Of a stretch of DNA of 64,000 bases, positions 1 to 11,922 are shown piece by piece. The notes beneath the pieces are model-generated. The model was not told the DNA's origin. It ran no database searches and worked only from the letters and a program-made list of their open reading frames with translations. The position numbers and the translations under genes were made by a program. The stretch spans positions 39,617-103,616 of the forward strand of contig MNCI01020254.1 in NCBI GenBank assembly GCA_015680685.1, written 5' to 3'. This DNA comes from Gnetum montanum. Lineage: Eukaryota; Streptophyta; Gnetopsida; Gnetales; Gnetaceae. Position 1 is the first letter of the stretch. Each line of letters starts with the position of its first letter.

Positions 1-534
1 CATATTCTTCTTTACCTTTTTGAGTAGATAATGTAAGATAAAAATCTTCTAATGTAACTCGCTATACGTNGGAGTCTACAGATATTCTCTCTAAGACATG
101 ATACATAGAGACAAGCCTTCAATCTCTAGCTTCATTTTAAGTAAAGTCTTGAAGGTAAAAGAACAAGTTATTTTTTTTAATCTCTAAGATTTTTTATTAT
201 GCAAGCTTCTAGAAGCTATTTGTGCACTATGTTAGGATTACGTATCTAATATATTATATGTTGAGAATGTACTTAAGTTCCTTGGTATTATTTTAAGCTA
301 AATAATACTCACATCTAAGATCTATTGAAAATTAGTTGATGAGGTATGCACATCTTGACTAGAGTTTCCCTAGTTAATTTTTGTTTAACAAATTATGTTA
401 TTTTTATCTATTTCTTATAAGTTGGTTGTGTATATATTTACTATCCTTGCCATGACATTACTATGTCTTATCTTCTAAATATGGGAAATGTGATAAGTCT
501 TATGATTTTTTGCTTAAATACTATCTGATGTGAT
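1..534. other. Unassigned AT-rich DNA
   Basis: No reading frame or repeat family recognised on either strand. One ambiguous base lies at 70. It precedes a reversed copia-type LTR fragment and may belong to the same element, but I see nothing that proves this. Confidence 0.4.
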
Positions 535-1235
535 GAGGAGCTCCCATGGATTCCACAATCCAAGTTCTCTCAAAGTCACAAAATAGCAAATATGAACAAG
601 AAAAGGAAAATGAAAGCTTTATTCTTACTCAAGTCGAGAAATTATAGCTAAAACAAAGCATAATTCCCAAGGACAGACAAGAGATTCAATCCAACTCTCA
701 GACACTCAATCAAAGAAATCATACACTCATAAGGATGATCATCAAGACATCTTGCCAAGACTCTATCTCTCTCTACTCTTTTCTCACTCACCTCTCTCTC
801 CCTAGACTATCTCTTCAAACTCTCTTCAGACTATCTTAATCAAATTAAAGGCCCAAGGGATCTATTTATACATTTTTTCCTCTTGTCTCTTCATCTTCAC
901 TCTAATTTATCATTCAATTGAATGTTTGTTAAAATTCGTGGAAGATGTCTTTGAGAAATAGGAGATGTCTCTTTTGAGTGTAGAAGTTATCAAAGTAGAC
1001 ATCTTGGAGGAGATGTCTTGGCAAATATGTCTAATATGCAGTGTAGATGTCTAATTATCAATGTAGACATCTATCTTGCTAGGGTCAAAGTTAAAGATGC
1101 TTGTTTTGAGGCTTGGAACCTTTGGAAACCTTCAAACAAGTCCCCATAACCATTGAAACACCCTAAAGTCATCAAAATAGCCCTAAAACACTTCCAAACA
1201 TGCCAAAACTCTAGGGAAAGATCCCATCATTGGAG
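535..1235 (-). repeat. Copia-type LTR fragment, reversed
   Basis: Read on the minus strand, 1119-1206 aligns by eye with the U3 of the Cop-3 LTRs (the stretch about 230 bp into the LTR containing TTGGCATGTTTTAGAG). Between about 950 and 1075 it carries repeated AGATGTCT/AGACATCT motifs like those LTRs. A TATA-like GTATAAATAG sits near 861-870 on the minus strand, where a U3/R border would be expected. The canonical ends (TGTTGACC and its partner) are missing, so this is a truncated or solo LTR of a related subfamily. Boundaries are approximate. Confidence 0.6.
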
Positions 1236-1890
1236 AGATGTTAGTTTGGCCTATTTGATGTCCATATTGTGATGTGTCTTTAAAAATATTATGAATTGGT
1301 ATTTTTTAAATATATCTAGCATGACCCTTCTTAAGCTTAGATATGTTTAGACCTGGAGTATTTGAATGATGCTTACTTTATTAATCATGAAATTACCTTA
1401 CCTAATCTTTTGGCTGATCCAAAGAGAGAGACTTGTTGACAAGGGTCTCTTAAATTTCTTGCATAACGACCACATTTCTTGCAAACTATAAGTTGTGCAT
1501 TGGCTTTATAGTGGGTATTTTCAAGACCTTGGTCACTTTTTGATGATGTCTAAAAAGGGGGAGAATTTAGTCTTTATTGTGCTTTATGATGTTGAATGGG
1601 TTGGACATGGACATATCTTGTAAGCATTGAACTTTAATTATGTTTTCTAGATATACTGGACAATCATAGCTTCATGATTATATTGATGCTTTCTATATAG
1701 TGAATGGTATATCAAAGATAAGATAATTGATACTCATTACTCAGTTGATATCTATAGTATAAATTAATAAGGTTTTACTTATGTTTATGTGTTCAAAGCT
1801 ATTCACATCTGTATCATTCATAGCTTAAATATTTTGAGATATACTAACCGATTTTCTTAAGTTTTGAACATCACCAAAAGGGAGGAAGAT
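1236..1890 (+). other. 3' internal tail of a copia-type element
   Basis: The stretch GATGATGTCTAAAAAGGGGG near 1541-1560 and TTTTCTTAAGTTTTGAACAT near 1852-1870 have close counterparts at 29050-29165, just before the Cop-3 3' LTR. The purine tract at 1876-1889 (AAAAGGGAGGAAGA) directly precedes an LTR and would serve as polypurine tract. A pyrimidine/purine signal of this kind is familiar from SIRE/Maximus-type copia elements. I see no pol coding in it. Confidence 0.65.
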
Positions 1891-2987
1891 TGTTGACCTT
1901 TTGGTATGTCAAAGCCTTAAAGAAAATGGAGAATATAGAATGTGTATATGTGATTGCGATCTTGCATGACCACAAGAGAGTTTATCAGTAAAGAACTTCA
2001 AAATGAGAAATAAGACATTAAAAACGAGATCCATGATATGATGACAAAACGAAAAGTGGACAAGATGAGAGTATGGATGTACATAAAATATCAAGCCAAA
2101 CAAAGATGCTCTAAAGACTATCAAGGAGCCCAAGGATCATAAAAATGCTTCATATCTCAAAGTGCTTTTGAAGAGTAGATGTCTGGTAGATAACAAATGC
2201 CTATCTTACACACTAGATGTCTATAGTAAGACATCTCATAGTAGATGTCTAGACTTCCAAGTAGACATCTCTCCTACATTGGGGGCTCTCTTAGATAGAC
2301 GTGTAAGTTTGAAGTAGACATCTATACTATTCATTTGATAGCACTTGCATGAATTTCGAGGAGTTTTTAGAAACTTCGAGGCTATAAGACAATGCAAAAA
2401 TCTTGGGAATTGTGCAAGCATTGTTCATCAAAAGACTCATAATTGGCTACTCTAAGTGAGTTTGTTTTTTCTTTTTATTATATCATCATTTGCATGTAAC
2501 TGATTATATTGATCTTCAAGAACAAGGATTAATAAATTCAATTACACTTTTTCCTTATTTCTTTTCTTTCTTTCTTGTCACCCTATGGGGTTGATATGCT
2601 TATTGTAAGAAAAATATTTGTTAAGCTTGTTAGGATTTTATGGGATTATGTGGTTCTATGGTATCAAAACACTTTGCTGTGGAGCTCAATTTTGTAAAGG
2701 TTGTGGGATCCTCTAAACCACATTTTCAACTTGTCAAGTCCTTGTTGCATTGAGTGGTTTTGTAGTGACAAAACACTCCAAAGTAGAGCTCAAAGCTTGT
2801 ATAGGGTGTGGTGCCCTCCAAATCACTTTTTGAAAAAACAAATTTGAGAGGTGTCCATGCATTCTACTTACCCTCTGAGTGTGGATGTACCCAAGTTGGG
2901 GAACCACGTAAATTTTGTGTGTGTTTTGATGGCTTGAGCATTTAACTTGGGAAACTTATTCAACCCTACTTCTTGGTTCTTGATCCA
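1891..2987 (+). repeat. Copia-type 3' LTR
   Basis: Starts TGTTGACCTTTTGGTATGTC like the Cop-3 LTRs and ends in the same context (TTCTTGGTTCTTGATCCA). It holds at least six AGATGTCT/AGACATCT copies between 2160 and 2330. A polypurine tract lies immediately upstream, so this is read as the 3' LTR of an element whose body has been lost to the left. Length is about 1.1 kb. Confidence 0.8.
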
Positions 2988-3785
2988 TAGATTGTGTTTT
3001 ATGTAACTGATAATGATTTTTTAAGGTCTTTTTTGAACATGGATATAGTAATAATATTAAACTAAGAGAACATATTCTAAAAATAGATTTTGAATATAGA
3101 AAATAATTGGTAACTCTAAGAAAATAATACTAAAATAAAAATAAAAAAGATTCTAAAATTGGAATTGAAGGCTTTGAATCTAATATATTCACTAAATTAT
3201 ACTCATATTAAAATTTTATATAGCCATACTTAACCAAGCTTATAATGATGATTGAAGTTCATAGACCTTAAAGAAATAATAAGAATTGAATAAGAAAAGC
3301 ATAGAACTTAGCTTAATAGAGCATTGAATTTCTACTACTAAATTAGTATTTTGGAGTTTGCTGGAGTAGTTTTCCAGCCTACAACTTTACTTGATAAACT
3401 TCCTTTAATAGATCCTCATGTTAAAATTGTTGGACCATTAGTAAGCGAAAGAAAAACTCTTTGCTAAGATACAACTTAGCGTTTAGATTTTCTTCCTCAA
3501 CTTTAAGGGATTTAAATTGGTTAAGAAAATCTAGGAAAAGGGATGAAGTATGGATAAATGAACTTTTAGCTTCGTGAGGATAAGATGACAGCTCTAGGTT
3601 ATGTACATTAGCAAGTTTAGGTAGCAAAAATAAGAAAGAAGAATCACCAAAAATGAGGAAATCATGTTTAGTTAGCTTTGGAGTTTTAAAGCTTTTTTGA
3701 TTCTACTTATTCTTTTTTTCATTTGATTCTACCTCTAATACATCCTTCTTCCTCCATTTACAGCTAGATTCCCTCAAATTATTTG
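2988..3785. other. Unassigned DNA left of the nest
   Basis: Probably the sequence the outer chromovirus inserted into. A minus-strand open frame of 68 codons (3421-3627) is rich in Leu and Lys and faintly recalls leucine-rich-repeat spacing, but it is too short and isolated to name. Nothing else is recognised. Confidence 0.4.
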
Positions 3786-3790
3786 ATTCT

Positions 3791-4743
3791 TAATGTAGGG
3801 ACACCTATTTTGATCCCCTTGTTTTTTCCCCTATGTGTGGTTTTTGTAGGTTTCAAGCTCTGTGAAGACATATTGGAGGTGAGAGAGACATCTTACCTAA
3901 GCTCTAGGCTCTTAAAGAAGACATTTAGAAGATTTTGGAGACATCTTAACTATGTAAGGAAAGTCTTGGGGTGAGATGTTCTAGTTTTGATGAGATGCCT
4001 CAGATCTCTATGGGATGTTCCAACTAAGACATCTTAGGTCTCTGTGAGATTTCCTAATTTAGACGTCTTAGGCAAAAATGAGATGTCTTACTTGCAAGTA
4101 TAATTTATCAATGAGACATCCCAGGGAGATCAAAGATGACCCAAATGAGTAGAGAAACTTTCAAAATTGGTTGTTCCAATTAAAGAAATAGATACAATGA
4201 TGGAGAAAAAGATAGAAACAACATGAGATCTTCAAGTTGAGGTTGAGGAAGGTTTTATAGGATTTTTATCCTATTTTGTTAATAAATATTTATTTTATTT
4301 CATGCTTGTATCATCATGGAGATGACAATGAGATGTCATGAAAGTTCATGAGAAGAGCTTCAGAAAGAGTGTGAGAGAGCACATTAAGTAAGTGCACATG
4401 TGGTTGCATCTCTAAGGTAAATTTTGTGGTGGACTGACCTATATGTTCTTGTGTCTTGCTTGTGAGTTGGGATCTTAGTCTAAGGATGTGAGAGAGATTC
4501 TTTATTGGTTGTGTCTTGCATTAAGCACAACCATTGTGTGGTTGTAAAGCCTCATGCTGTACAACATCATTTGAGTTTTTAAGAGGTTGTTGGATGTTTT
4601 GTGGGTTTTGGAACCTTGATGTAATCTTATTTCAATAATTAAAGATAGCTAGTTTTCTTATTTTCTCGCATATCATTGGTCTTTTCATAATATCTCAATT
4701 CAGGAGGATTGAAGGTGATTTTCATTGGAGTAAACCTACTCCA
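3791..4743 (+). repeat. Chromovirus 5' LTR
   Basis: Aligns along its length with 58916-59865 (for example the CTTGTTTTTT stretch, the ATGAGATGTCATGAAAGTTCATGAGA stretch near 4328, and AATAATTAAA near 4634). The first 350 bp carry a cluster of AGACATCT/AGATGTCT motifs, four exact and several with one or two changes between 3885 and 4115. These are the same motifs as in the copia-type LTRs of this window. Confidence 0.88.
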
Positions 4744-4751
4744 ACTTATTA

Positions 4752-4765
4752 TTGATATTAGAGCC
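4752..4765 (+). other. Primer binding site, initiator-Met tRNA type (degenerate)
   Basis: TTGATATTAGAGCC lies nine bases after the 5' LTR and differs from the usual TGGTATCAGAGCC at a few C-to-T or G-to-A positions. Chromoviruses commonly prime with initiator-Met tRNA, which fits the coding content. Confidence 0.7.
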
Positions 4766-4814
4766 TTTAAGTTGAATGTTGCTTGGACTTGGTTATGGAT
4801 TTTGTCAAATTTAG

Positions 4815-5382
4815 ATGGAACCTAAAAAGAAATAGATACAAGCCTTGAATAGAGACATGGAAAGCATGAAGTTTACCTTCCAACTAATTGTTGCTTGGTT
4901 GAATGAAACAAAGGTAGATAGAAATGTTAGTCCCAACCATATTCTGACACATGGAGATGATGAGCATTCATGTTTGGATGGGTATGAAGAAGTTTCACAA
5001 CTAGGTGGAGGAAATGATGAGGAAGAATAATCTAGCTATGGAAGTGTTGGGATCCATCGGTTAAGGATTCTAATGGGAGAGAATTCTATTCCTCAGATAA
5101 GAATTTTAAGAGCTCCATCATTGGTCCCTACTTTTTCCCATGGCAATCTTGATGAGGAAGATGAAGCAAGACTTAATAGAACATTCCATAATCCTATAAA
5201 ACTTTCATATGTTGAGTTGAATACTTTCAATGGTGTAGATGATACCAATACTTTTTCAAGTTAGATGAAGGAACTTGACAAGCACTTTGAGTTGGATGAG
5301 ACACCAAATCACTTAAGGGTACCTATTGCTAAATCTAGATTAGAAGCAATGACTTCTACTTAGTGGAAAAAGGAGTAAAAAG
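4815..5382 (+). pseudogene. Chromovirus gag, N-terminal part
   Basis: The frame opens at ATG 4815 (MEPKKK, then a stop) about 50 bp after the primer site, and continues through two short shifts. An acidic stretch (GGGNDEEE) is followed by a capsid-like segment with a VELNTFNGVDDTNTF motif and HFELDETPNHLRV, which resembles the start of the retrotransposon-gag domain of chromoviruses (substrate phrase plus 'F.L.......RV..A'). It is broken by stops and ends where Cop-1 was inserted. The rest resumes at 11923. Role if intact: virus-like particle capsid. Confidence 0.75.
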
Positions 5383-6388
5383 TAAAGATCAAGAAATTAT
5401 AAGGGGGTTGAATAAGTTCCTTTAAATTAGATCCAATTTTTCGTATAGATGTATGTGGTTCTCCAACATGGGCACATCCATACTCAGAGGGTAGAATCCT
5501 TGCATATCTCTTAACTTTGTTTCTGAAAAAAATTGTGGTTTCAAGGACATCACAATCTTTATAAAGTATAAGCTCTAATAGGGATGTTTTCTCTCATAAA
5601 TACACCAAATTCCTCAAGGTTACAACAAGCTCAATGATGCCTATCCTCAAGAAGCACATCCAACCCCTTAGGGCTTATAATGAAAGAATAGAAAGATCAA
5701 GGAAGAAAATGGACTAAACTTCAAATTCCTTGCTTTAAGCTCTCCAAATCAATAAAAAACTTAATAAATGATAGAGAATTGAAGTACAAAAATATATTAA
5801 AATATGTATACAATGATGGCTTGATCACGTGACTAGTGCTTGCATTTGTCAAATAGGTATAGTCTTCTTTTATAGCCTTGTTAATATCAAATGATCATTG
5901 GAGTTCATACAATGGCTACAAATACCTAGTTGAGACATCTTGTACAAGATGGAGATGTCTTACTAGGTTTCTTAAACTTGCAAGTGAGATGTCTCATAAG
6001 ATTTGGATGTCTTAAGTGAGACATATGAACTTGAATTGGGATGTCTTACATGAGATGTCTTGCCTGAGATATCTTCTTTTCACTTGGAATGCCTTCTATT
6101 TTTTTTTGGGATGTCTTGCTTGAGACTAAAGCTTCTTAGCAGAGGTGTCTTGTTGAAAAATGAGATGTCATGGCAAACTCTAGGGCATCTTCTTTGGAAT
6201 TTTAGACATCTTGCATCCTTGTTATGTCTTCTAGATCCTTGTATTCCTTATTGGACTTTAGCATCCAATTTTTTAACTCATGCTCTCATCTTGGTCTCAT
6301 TATACTCCTTTCTTGATCCTACAAGATCTTGCAAGCATACTTATAAATTTAGAATTTTCCAAGGTTTTGACATATCAAAAGGTCAACA
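5383..6388 (-). repeat. Cop-1 3' LTR
   Basis: Minus-strand LTR starting at 6388 (TGTTGACCTTTTGATATGTC) and ending at 5383. It aligns with 10953-11922 and with both Cop-2 LTRs. U3 (about 5930-6230) is filled with AGATGTCT/AGACATCT copies. The left end has mutated from TGAAGATC to TAAAGATC. Confidence 0.88.
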
Positions 6389-6996
6389 ATCATTCCCTTT
6401 TTGGTGATGTCTAAAACATGAGAAAATGGTTTAGTATAATAATAAGCAAATAACGGCACAAGCACGCATGCACACACATACATAAGAATAACCTATGGTA
6501 GTAGAGATGGGATATAGATTTTGCATATTGGTTAACAGATAGACCTCCATCAACAATGGTCTCATAGAGCTAACAAGAATAAGTCACATAGAAAAAATTA
6601 CCTATGTTTATCCACAACATGCGAGTCGATAACATGTAATCCAAAATGCACATAAACAACATCATGATAGTTATGTCCTATGGAGAAATATGATTATTTA
6701 CAAATCATACCATATCCTTAAGAATAACCAAGAAAATCCTTATACCATTGTACTCATAATTAAATAGCATGTCCTCATAGAAACTTAAATAAGCATATAT
6801 AACCAAATCACAATATATCCATGATAAATCAATAATTCTCATAAAATATCCATCATGTCAAGATATAGTTGTTGCCTAAAAAATGTCATAAGATCTTACC
6901 AAGGACTGTTAACTAAACAATGTCTATGAATCTCAAAGAAGAAAAACTCTCCTCCTTTCTAGACATTACCCAAAAGGAGAGGATCATATCAAAGCT
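6389..6996 (-). other. Cop-1 3' non-coding tail
   Basis: Lies between ORF2 and the 3' LTR and corresponds to 55807-56608 of Cop-2. It has only a short CA/GCATGC tract (about 6465-6482), where Cop-2 has a long expanded microsatellite. No coding signal. Confidence 0.6.
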
Positions 6997-8645
6997 CTAA
7001 CCACTGACATTTGTATCATCATCAGGATTAGATGGGTTATGTATAGGCCTATAAGTTTCCTCCTCCTCATCTCACTACTAGTATTGAAGTAAGAGATCTA
7101 TTGAACATCATCATCATCATCATCATTATTGGAGGCATCTATAATTGGCCCTCATCTAGGATGATGCTTAATCCAAAATTGAGAGGATGAATAAGGATGA
7201 GATGGAGTCTACATAGAAAATGATGGAGTAGCTTTACACTGATAAATTTTGGGAATAGCTTATTTCCATTATGTTGCTATACCAAAAATGCTTTCCATTG
7301 CCTATTGCTCAAAGGATTGTGATGCATCATCACTCCCAAAATGTTTGAAGAGTCTCTCAAAATACTCCCCCTATAGAAATGCATCTAGTGTTGGCTACTT
7401 AGTGTGAGGGATGGATTCTTCTTGGACATGTGCTGGTGCTCCAACAAGTTCATCTAAGTCTGATGCTTTACTTGAATCATATGCATGAGATAGTCCTACC
7501 AATATAGAATGTCTAGTAGGTTCTAGCTCTCCTTCACTATCTATTCAATGTGGAGTCACAATCTTCTTAAATTGAAGATCAATGAAAGAAGAAGGAAGAC
7601 CTACTGAATTCATTCTCTAGTAAAGGTAAGAAAGATTTTTCCTAGTCTTTCCCATTGTCTTAGCTATGAAATGTAAGGCTTTCTTTAAGGAAGATCCAAC
7701 TTAAGAACTAACAGATCTAGATTACCTAATTTAAGATGCTGCTTGTGGTAAAGAAGATGTTGGCCTCTTGTGTCCCTGAGATGATGAAGAAGCTATGGAT
7801 TCTACATGAGTTGTACTTCTCTTCTCAAAGTACTTAGCAAGACTCATCTTCCATTTTAGAATGGGAATATTTGAAATGTGAACACCTGCTTGGTGTACAA
7901 GCAGACTAATAAGAGGGGGATGTCCATAGATGCACTCTTAGGTAAGCATTCCCAACATGTTCTTGCAAATAATGTGTCCCAAATCTAATGACCATCATGT
8001 CAGCAAGTAATATAAATGCTTATGATGGAAGCAAGTAATTGTAACTTCCTCCTTTGACAATGATATTATACATTACAATAAGAGAAAGAGTAGAGGCATC
8101 TTGAGACATTTGATGTCTATATATTTTTCCATCTCTAAGAGAAATTCATCTACCATAAATTGCATCATAGAATTCATCATGTGTGATAGGTATGATACCA
8201 TTAGTAAAAATGTCCTTCATAGAGTGAATAAAAACCCTATGAGTATTAGCACTAGAAGCCCCAAGCAAGACATTGATAACTTGAGAGGATAATTTCACAA
8301 TAACACCCTCAACCATGAAAGTGGAAGCCTCAATTGAAGCATTAGTGACAACAATGTTATTGAAAAGTTCTTCCAACATCACTTTAGGAATACGTACCAT
8401 CATGGAAATGATAGTTTCTTAACCAAGAACCTCAAAATATGACAACAATTGTTGTTGACAGTGTTGGCAGAAGTTTAGATTACATTAAAAAAAAAAGATA
8501 CAGAGTGATTATTTTCAAACCCATTCTAAGCATTTGTTGAGAGCAAATGAGGTTGATAAGAGCTATATTTGGTTAAGGATGCTCATTTTGTACCCTTGGA
8601 CTTGCATGGAGGCTGCCTTGATGTTTCAATTTTATTGTGAGCCAT
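6997..8645 (-). pseudogene. Cop-1 ORF2, unknown protein carried in place of pol
   Basis: Reads on the minus strand from ATG at 8645 (MAHNKIETSRQPPCKSKG) to a stop at 6997, with stops and shifts. The best-preserved piece (8146-8403) holds VEGVIVKLSSQVINVLLGAS and FTNGIIPITHDEFYDAIYGR. A later piece reads YGHPPLISLLVHQAGV. The C-terminus is acidic with a run of Asp codons made from (CAT)n at about 7106-7126. The Cop-2 copy (54171-55806) matches in order and length, about 545 codons. The pattern faintly resembles the 'putative plant transposon protein' domain, often found inside plant LTR elements. That is an inference from memory of the motif shape, not a search. It is not gag, protease, RT or integrase. 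Confidence 0.65.
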
Positions 8646-8753
8646 GGAAACCAAGACAAAAGAAGTGGAGCTACAGTGGAGAGGATGCCTTGGATGATTG
8701 AGATATGGCAACTTAGCTTGAAAAGTGATGAAAATGGAAAAATGATTAGTTGA

Positions 8754-8905
8754 TTTATATAGGAGGATATCTCAAAGGAAATTGAGATTTCTTGTGGTAA
8801 AAAAATTAGTGAGATATCTTAGCCTTGGTTGTAACATCTTAGTTGAGACATCTTGATAGAGATATCTCTAGTGAGACATCTCAAAAAATAGTGAGATGTC
8901 TTAAT
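8754..8905 (-). promoter_or_regulatory. Internal promoter of Cop-1 ORF2: motif array plus TATA box
   Basis: On the minus strand TATATAAA (8761-8754) lies about 109 bp before the ORF2 ATG. Upstream, 8770-8905 holds several AGACATCT/AGATATCT/AGATGTCT copies. Cop-2 has the same layout at 53870-54061 and 54171. The spacing conserved in two copies supports a real second transcription start inside the element. Confidence 0.65.
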
Positions 8906-9139
8906 TACATGAAGATTTTTCTCAGAGCATAATGAATAGAAAAACAATGTGAAAAAATTAGGGGAAGGGATCTAGAAGGATTCTTCCAAGGTTAATTATA
9001 ACTAAGGAAACTAAGAATAAGAGACATACCTTACTTATACTTTATTTAAATTGTAAATAAAGAGCATACTATAAGTAATATAAGTCAAGGAGTTATACTT
9101 ACCAATACTTAACTTACTTGCTTTAGGAAGTTGCTTGCT

Positions 9140-10897
9140 CAAGTAGATTTATAATGAGCTTCTCCATTATGGACTCCCTCCCTTGTTGTTACCATATGCT
9201 TCTTAATCCTTAGATTCTTATTTTTTCCTTTTTCGCTTATTAATGGTAGTGGATCTATGATCGTGTTCTATATTTCCATTACTGTAGCAAGATGAAATAT
9301 GTTCCATCATTTCTTTGTTGTGCTTCTTAGATCTCCAAATCTATTTATCCTAGAAAACATGATTTCTATTCTTCCTTTTATAGGACAAAGTCATTAAATT
9401 GTAACATTGTAATTGTATATGTCCAAATTTTTCATAGTAATGGCTAATTTTTCTTGTTCATACAGGTTTTTCAAACCTAAGTGTGTCCCTCTATTTAGGT
9501 GACATGCTTCTACATGTGTCACCATGAGAATCCTTTTTCATGTCTATTTTGATATTCAAAATTTGAGACATCTCTAGATCTTTAGTAAACTGATTACCAC
9601 TAGGCATTATATCTGATAGATCTCTACTTATCAACTCATAAGATTGAGTTAGCTTTTTAACCTTAGCCTTTATATATGAGTTTTGCATTTTTAGAGAGGA
9701 GAGAGGAGCATATAGTATAGAGCTTAGTTATCTTAGCTTCCTTGCTATACAAAGTTTTTCTTTTTTTTATGCATAAATTTTGAAAAAAAATAATTTCTTC
9801 ACGTAGCATACTATACCTTTCCTCGATATTACCTTTAGGTTCTTTAATATTCTTGATGGGATTTTTTCTTGTAAGAGCCATGTAAATAAGATGAAATTTT
9901 GTTGATGGATCATCAGTTTCTTTTGCATTTAACTCATCATCTTAGTTGGTGTAGAGATTTCTCGTCTTCTTATCTTCTTAAATTAATTTCTTCTTTAGTA
10001 ACCTACTAGCACTAGGACATTCAGAGGTCACATGGCCTCTTCCATCATATATCCAATATTCTATAAAAGAAATATCAAGATTATAATTTTTAGATGGCTA
10101 ACCTTTTTCCTTACCTTTGTTTTTGATTGATGCTTTTTTCTTTTCTTGCTAGAAGTCTTTTACTCTCCTTGTTAGGAGAGCAAGTTCATCATCACTATTT
10201 GCATTATAATGAGATGTATCCTTTTCTTTTGATGAGCGTTTAAGAAAAATGATTTTATCCTTAATAGAACCTTCATTGATGAGATTCATTTCATATGCAA
10301 CAAGTGCACTTTTCAATTCTTCAAATTTTAGAATGGAGAAATCCCTAATTTCTTCCATAGTAGTGATTTTTGGTCTAAATTCAAGGAATAGAGTTTTAAT
10401 CATTTTAATAATGACTTCATTCTTTGGTAACTTTTTCCTTGTACCTTTAATGGAAATTACAATATCATTGGCCCTAGAGAAATAATCTTTAATCTTTTTA
10501 CCTTCTTTCATTTTTAGCTTATCATATTCAAATTATAAGACTAGAAGCCTGGATTACTTCACATTGAGGTTCCCTCAAAAGTGGCTTCTAAAACTTCTCA
10601 AATTTCTTTAGCAATTTTACATCTAGCTATTCTATTGAATTTAGGCTTGTTAAGAGCATAGTAAAGATACTTCCTAGCCTTTGAACCAAACATAAAGTTT
10701 CTCTTGTCATCATCAGATCACTAATCTCTAGGTAGTGTAGTTCCTATAGTGCTATTGATGGGATGAGTATATCCTTCCATGATGGATTGCCATACTTTAA
10801 ATTCCATGGATTCAAAGAATGCTTGCATCTATGCTTTCTAGTATGTGAAGTTGATCCTATTGAATATTGGAGGCTTGGTGTAAGATGTTCCTTTCAT
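9140..10897 (-). pseudogene. Cop-1 gag (copia type, two zinc knuckles)
   Basis: Starts at ATG 10897 (MKGTSYTKPPIFNR). A capsid-like segment follows at 10511-10149 (MKEGKKIKDYFSRANDIV, NFSILKFEELKSALVAYEMN), typical of the gag of copia elements. The first zinc knuckle near 10065-10020 has lost two cysteines (TGT to TAT), leaving EYWIYDGRGHVTSEC. A coiled-coil-like Lys/Glu-rich stretch follows (9881-9491). A second knuckle near 9440-9400 is damaged too (SHYYEKFGHIQLQC). Two knuckles with this spacing are known from SIRE/Maximus-like gag. After it the normal protease and integrase are absent. Confidence 0.78.
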
Positions 10898-10938
10898 AGT
10901 TGACTCCTAAGTTATTATGCTCAATTTGGGGGTACCAT

Positions 10939-10950
10939 GCTTTAATACTA
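10939..10950 (-). other. Cop-1 primer binding site (degenerate)
   Basis: Minus strand TAGTATTAAAGC, two bases after the 5' LTR. It is a decayed form of TGGTATCAAAGC seen at the same place in Cop-2 (51945-51956), complementary to the 3' end of initiator-Met tRNA. Confidence 0.7.
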
Positions 10951-10952
10951 CT

Positions 10953-11922
10953 TGAAGATCAAGAACTTAGAAGGGGGTTGAATAAGTTTCACCAAATTAG
11001 ACCCAATTTTGCACATAGATGTACATGGTTCTCTAATATGGGTATTTTCATAATCAGAGGGTAGAATCCTTGCACATATCTAGATTTTGTTTCTCAAAAA
11101 AATTGTGGTTTCAAGGACACCACAACCTTTACAAAGTATGAGCTCCACTAGGGGTGTTTTTTCTTAGAAATACATCCAACCACTCAAGTTTGCAACAAGA
11201 TCAATGTTGGCTTTCCTCAAGAAGCACATCTAAACCCTTAGGACTTACAATGAGAGAATAGAAAGATCAAGGAAGAAAATGAACTAAACTTCAATTCCTT
11301 GCTTTAAGCTAACTTAACAAATGATAGATAATTGAAGTACAAAAATGTCTTAAAATATGTATACAATGATGGCTTGATCACATGAATGGTGCTTACATTT
11401 CCCAAATAGGTATAGTCTTCTTTTATAGCCTTGTTAACATCATATGATCATTGGAGTTTGTACAATAGCTATAAATGGCTAGTTGAGATGTCTTGTACGA
11501 GCTTGTGATGTGTTGCTACTTTTCTTGAACTTGTAGTGAGACGTCTAATAAGATTGGGACATCTTGAGTGAGATGTCTTAGCTTGAATTGGGACATCTTA
11601 CATGAGATGCCTTACCTAAGATGTATTATCTTCACTTGGGATGTCTATTGTCCTAAGACTAAAGCTTCTTAGTAGAGTTGTCTTGCTGTAGAATGAGATG
11701 TCTTAGAAGACTCTATAACATCTTCTTTGGAATTCTAGATGTCTTGCATTCTTGTGATGTCTTCCAAATCCTTGCATTTCTTATTTTACTTTAGCAATAT
11801 ATTTTGTCACCTCATGCTCTTGTCTTGATCTCATTATACTTCTTTCTTAGTCCTACAAGATCTCGTAAGCACACTTACAAATTTTTCATTTTCCAAGATT
11901 TTAACATATCAAAATGTCAACA
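10953..11922 (-). repeat. Cop-1 5' LTR
   Basis: Minus-strand LTR of 970 bp, nearly the same length as the Cop-2 LTRs (975 bp). It begins at 11922 with TGTTGACATTTTGATATG and ends at 10953 (TGAAGATCAAG on the plus strand). Dense AGACATCT-type motifs lie between 11480 and 11770. Confidence 0.88.

Larger units (their letters stand above)
5383..11922 (-). mobile_element. Cop-1: non-autonomous copia-type LTR element with gag and a second ORF
   Basis: On the minus strand: 5' LTR 10953-11922, degenerate initiator-Met primer site 10939-10950, gag 10897 to about 9140, internal promoter near 8905-8754, ORF2 8645-6997, a non-coding tail and 3' LTR 6388-5383. The same order is found on the plus strand in Cop-2 (50968-57583). 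No protease, integrase, RT or RNase H is recognisable in the 4.56-kb interior. It interrupts the chromovirus gag. The flanking bases (AAAAG left, TCAAG right) are only a partial target duplication. The element would depend on proteins from an autonomous copia relative. Confidence 0.85.

Noticed and set aside
3421-3627. Leucine-rich-repeat gene fragment
   Set aside because: Only 68 codons with weak resemblance and no further exon; not enough to call a gene.
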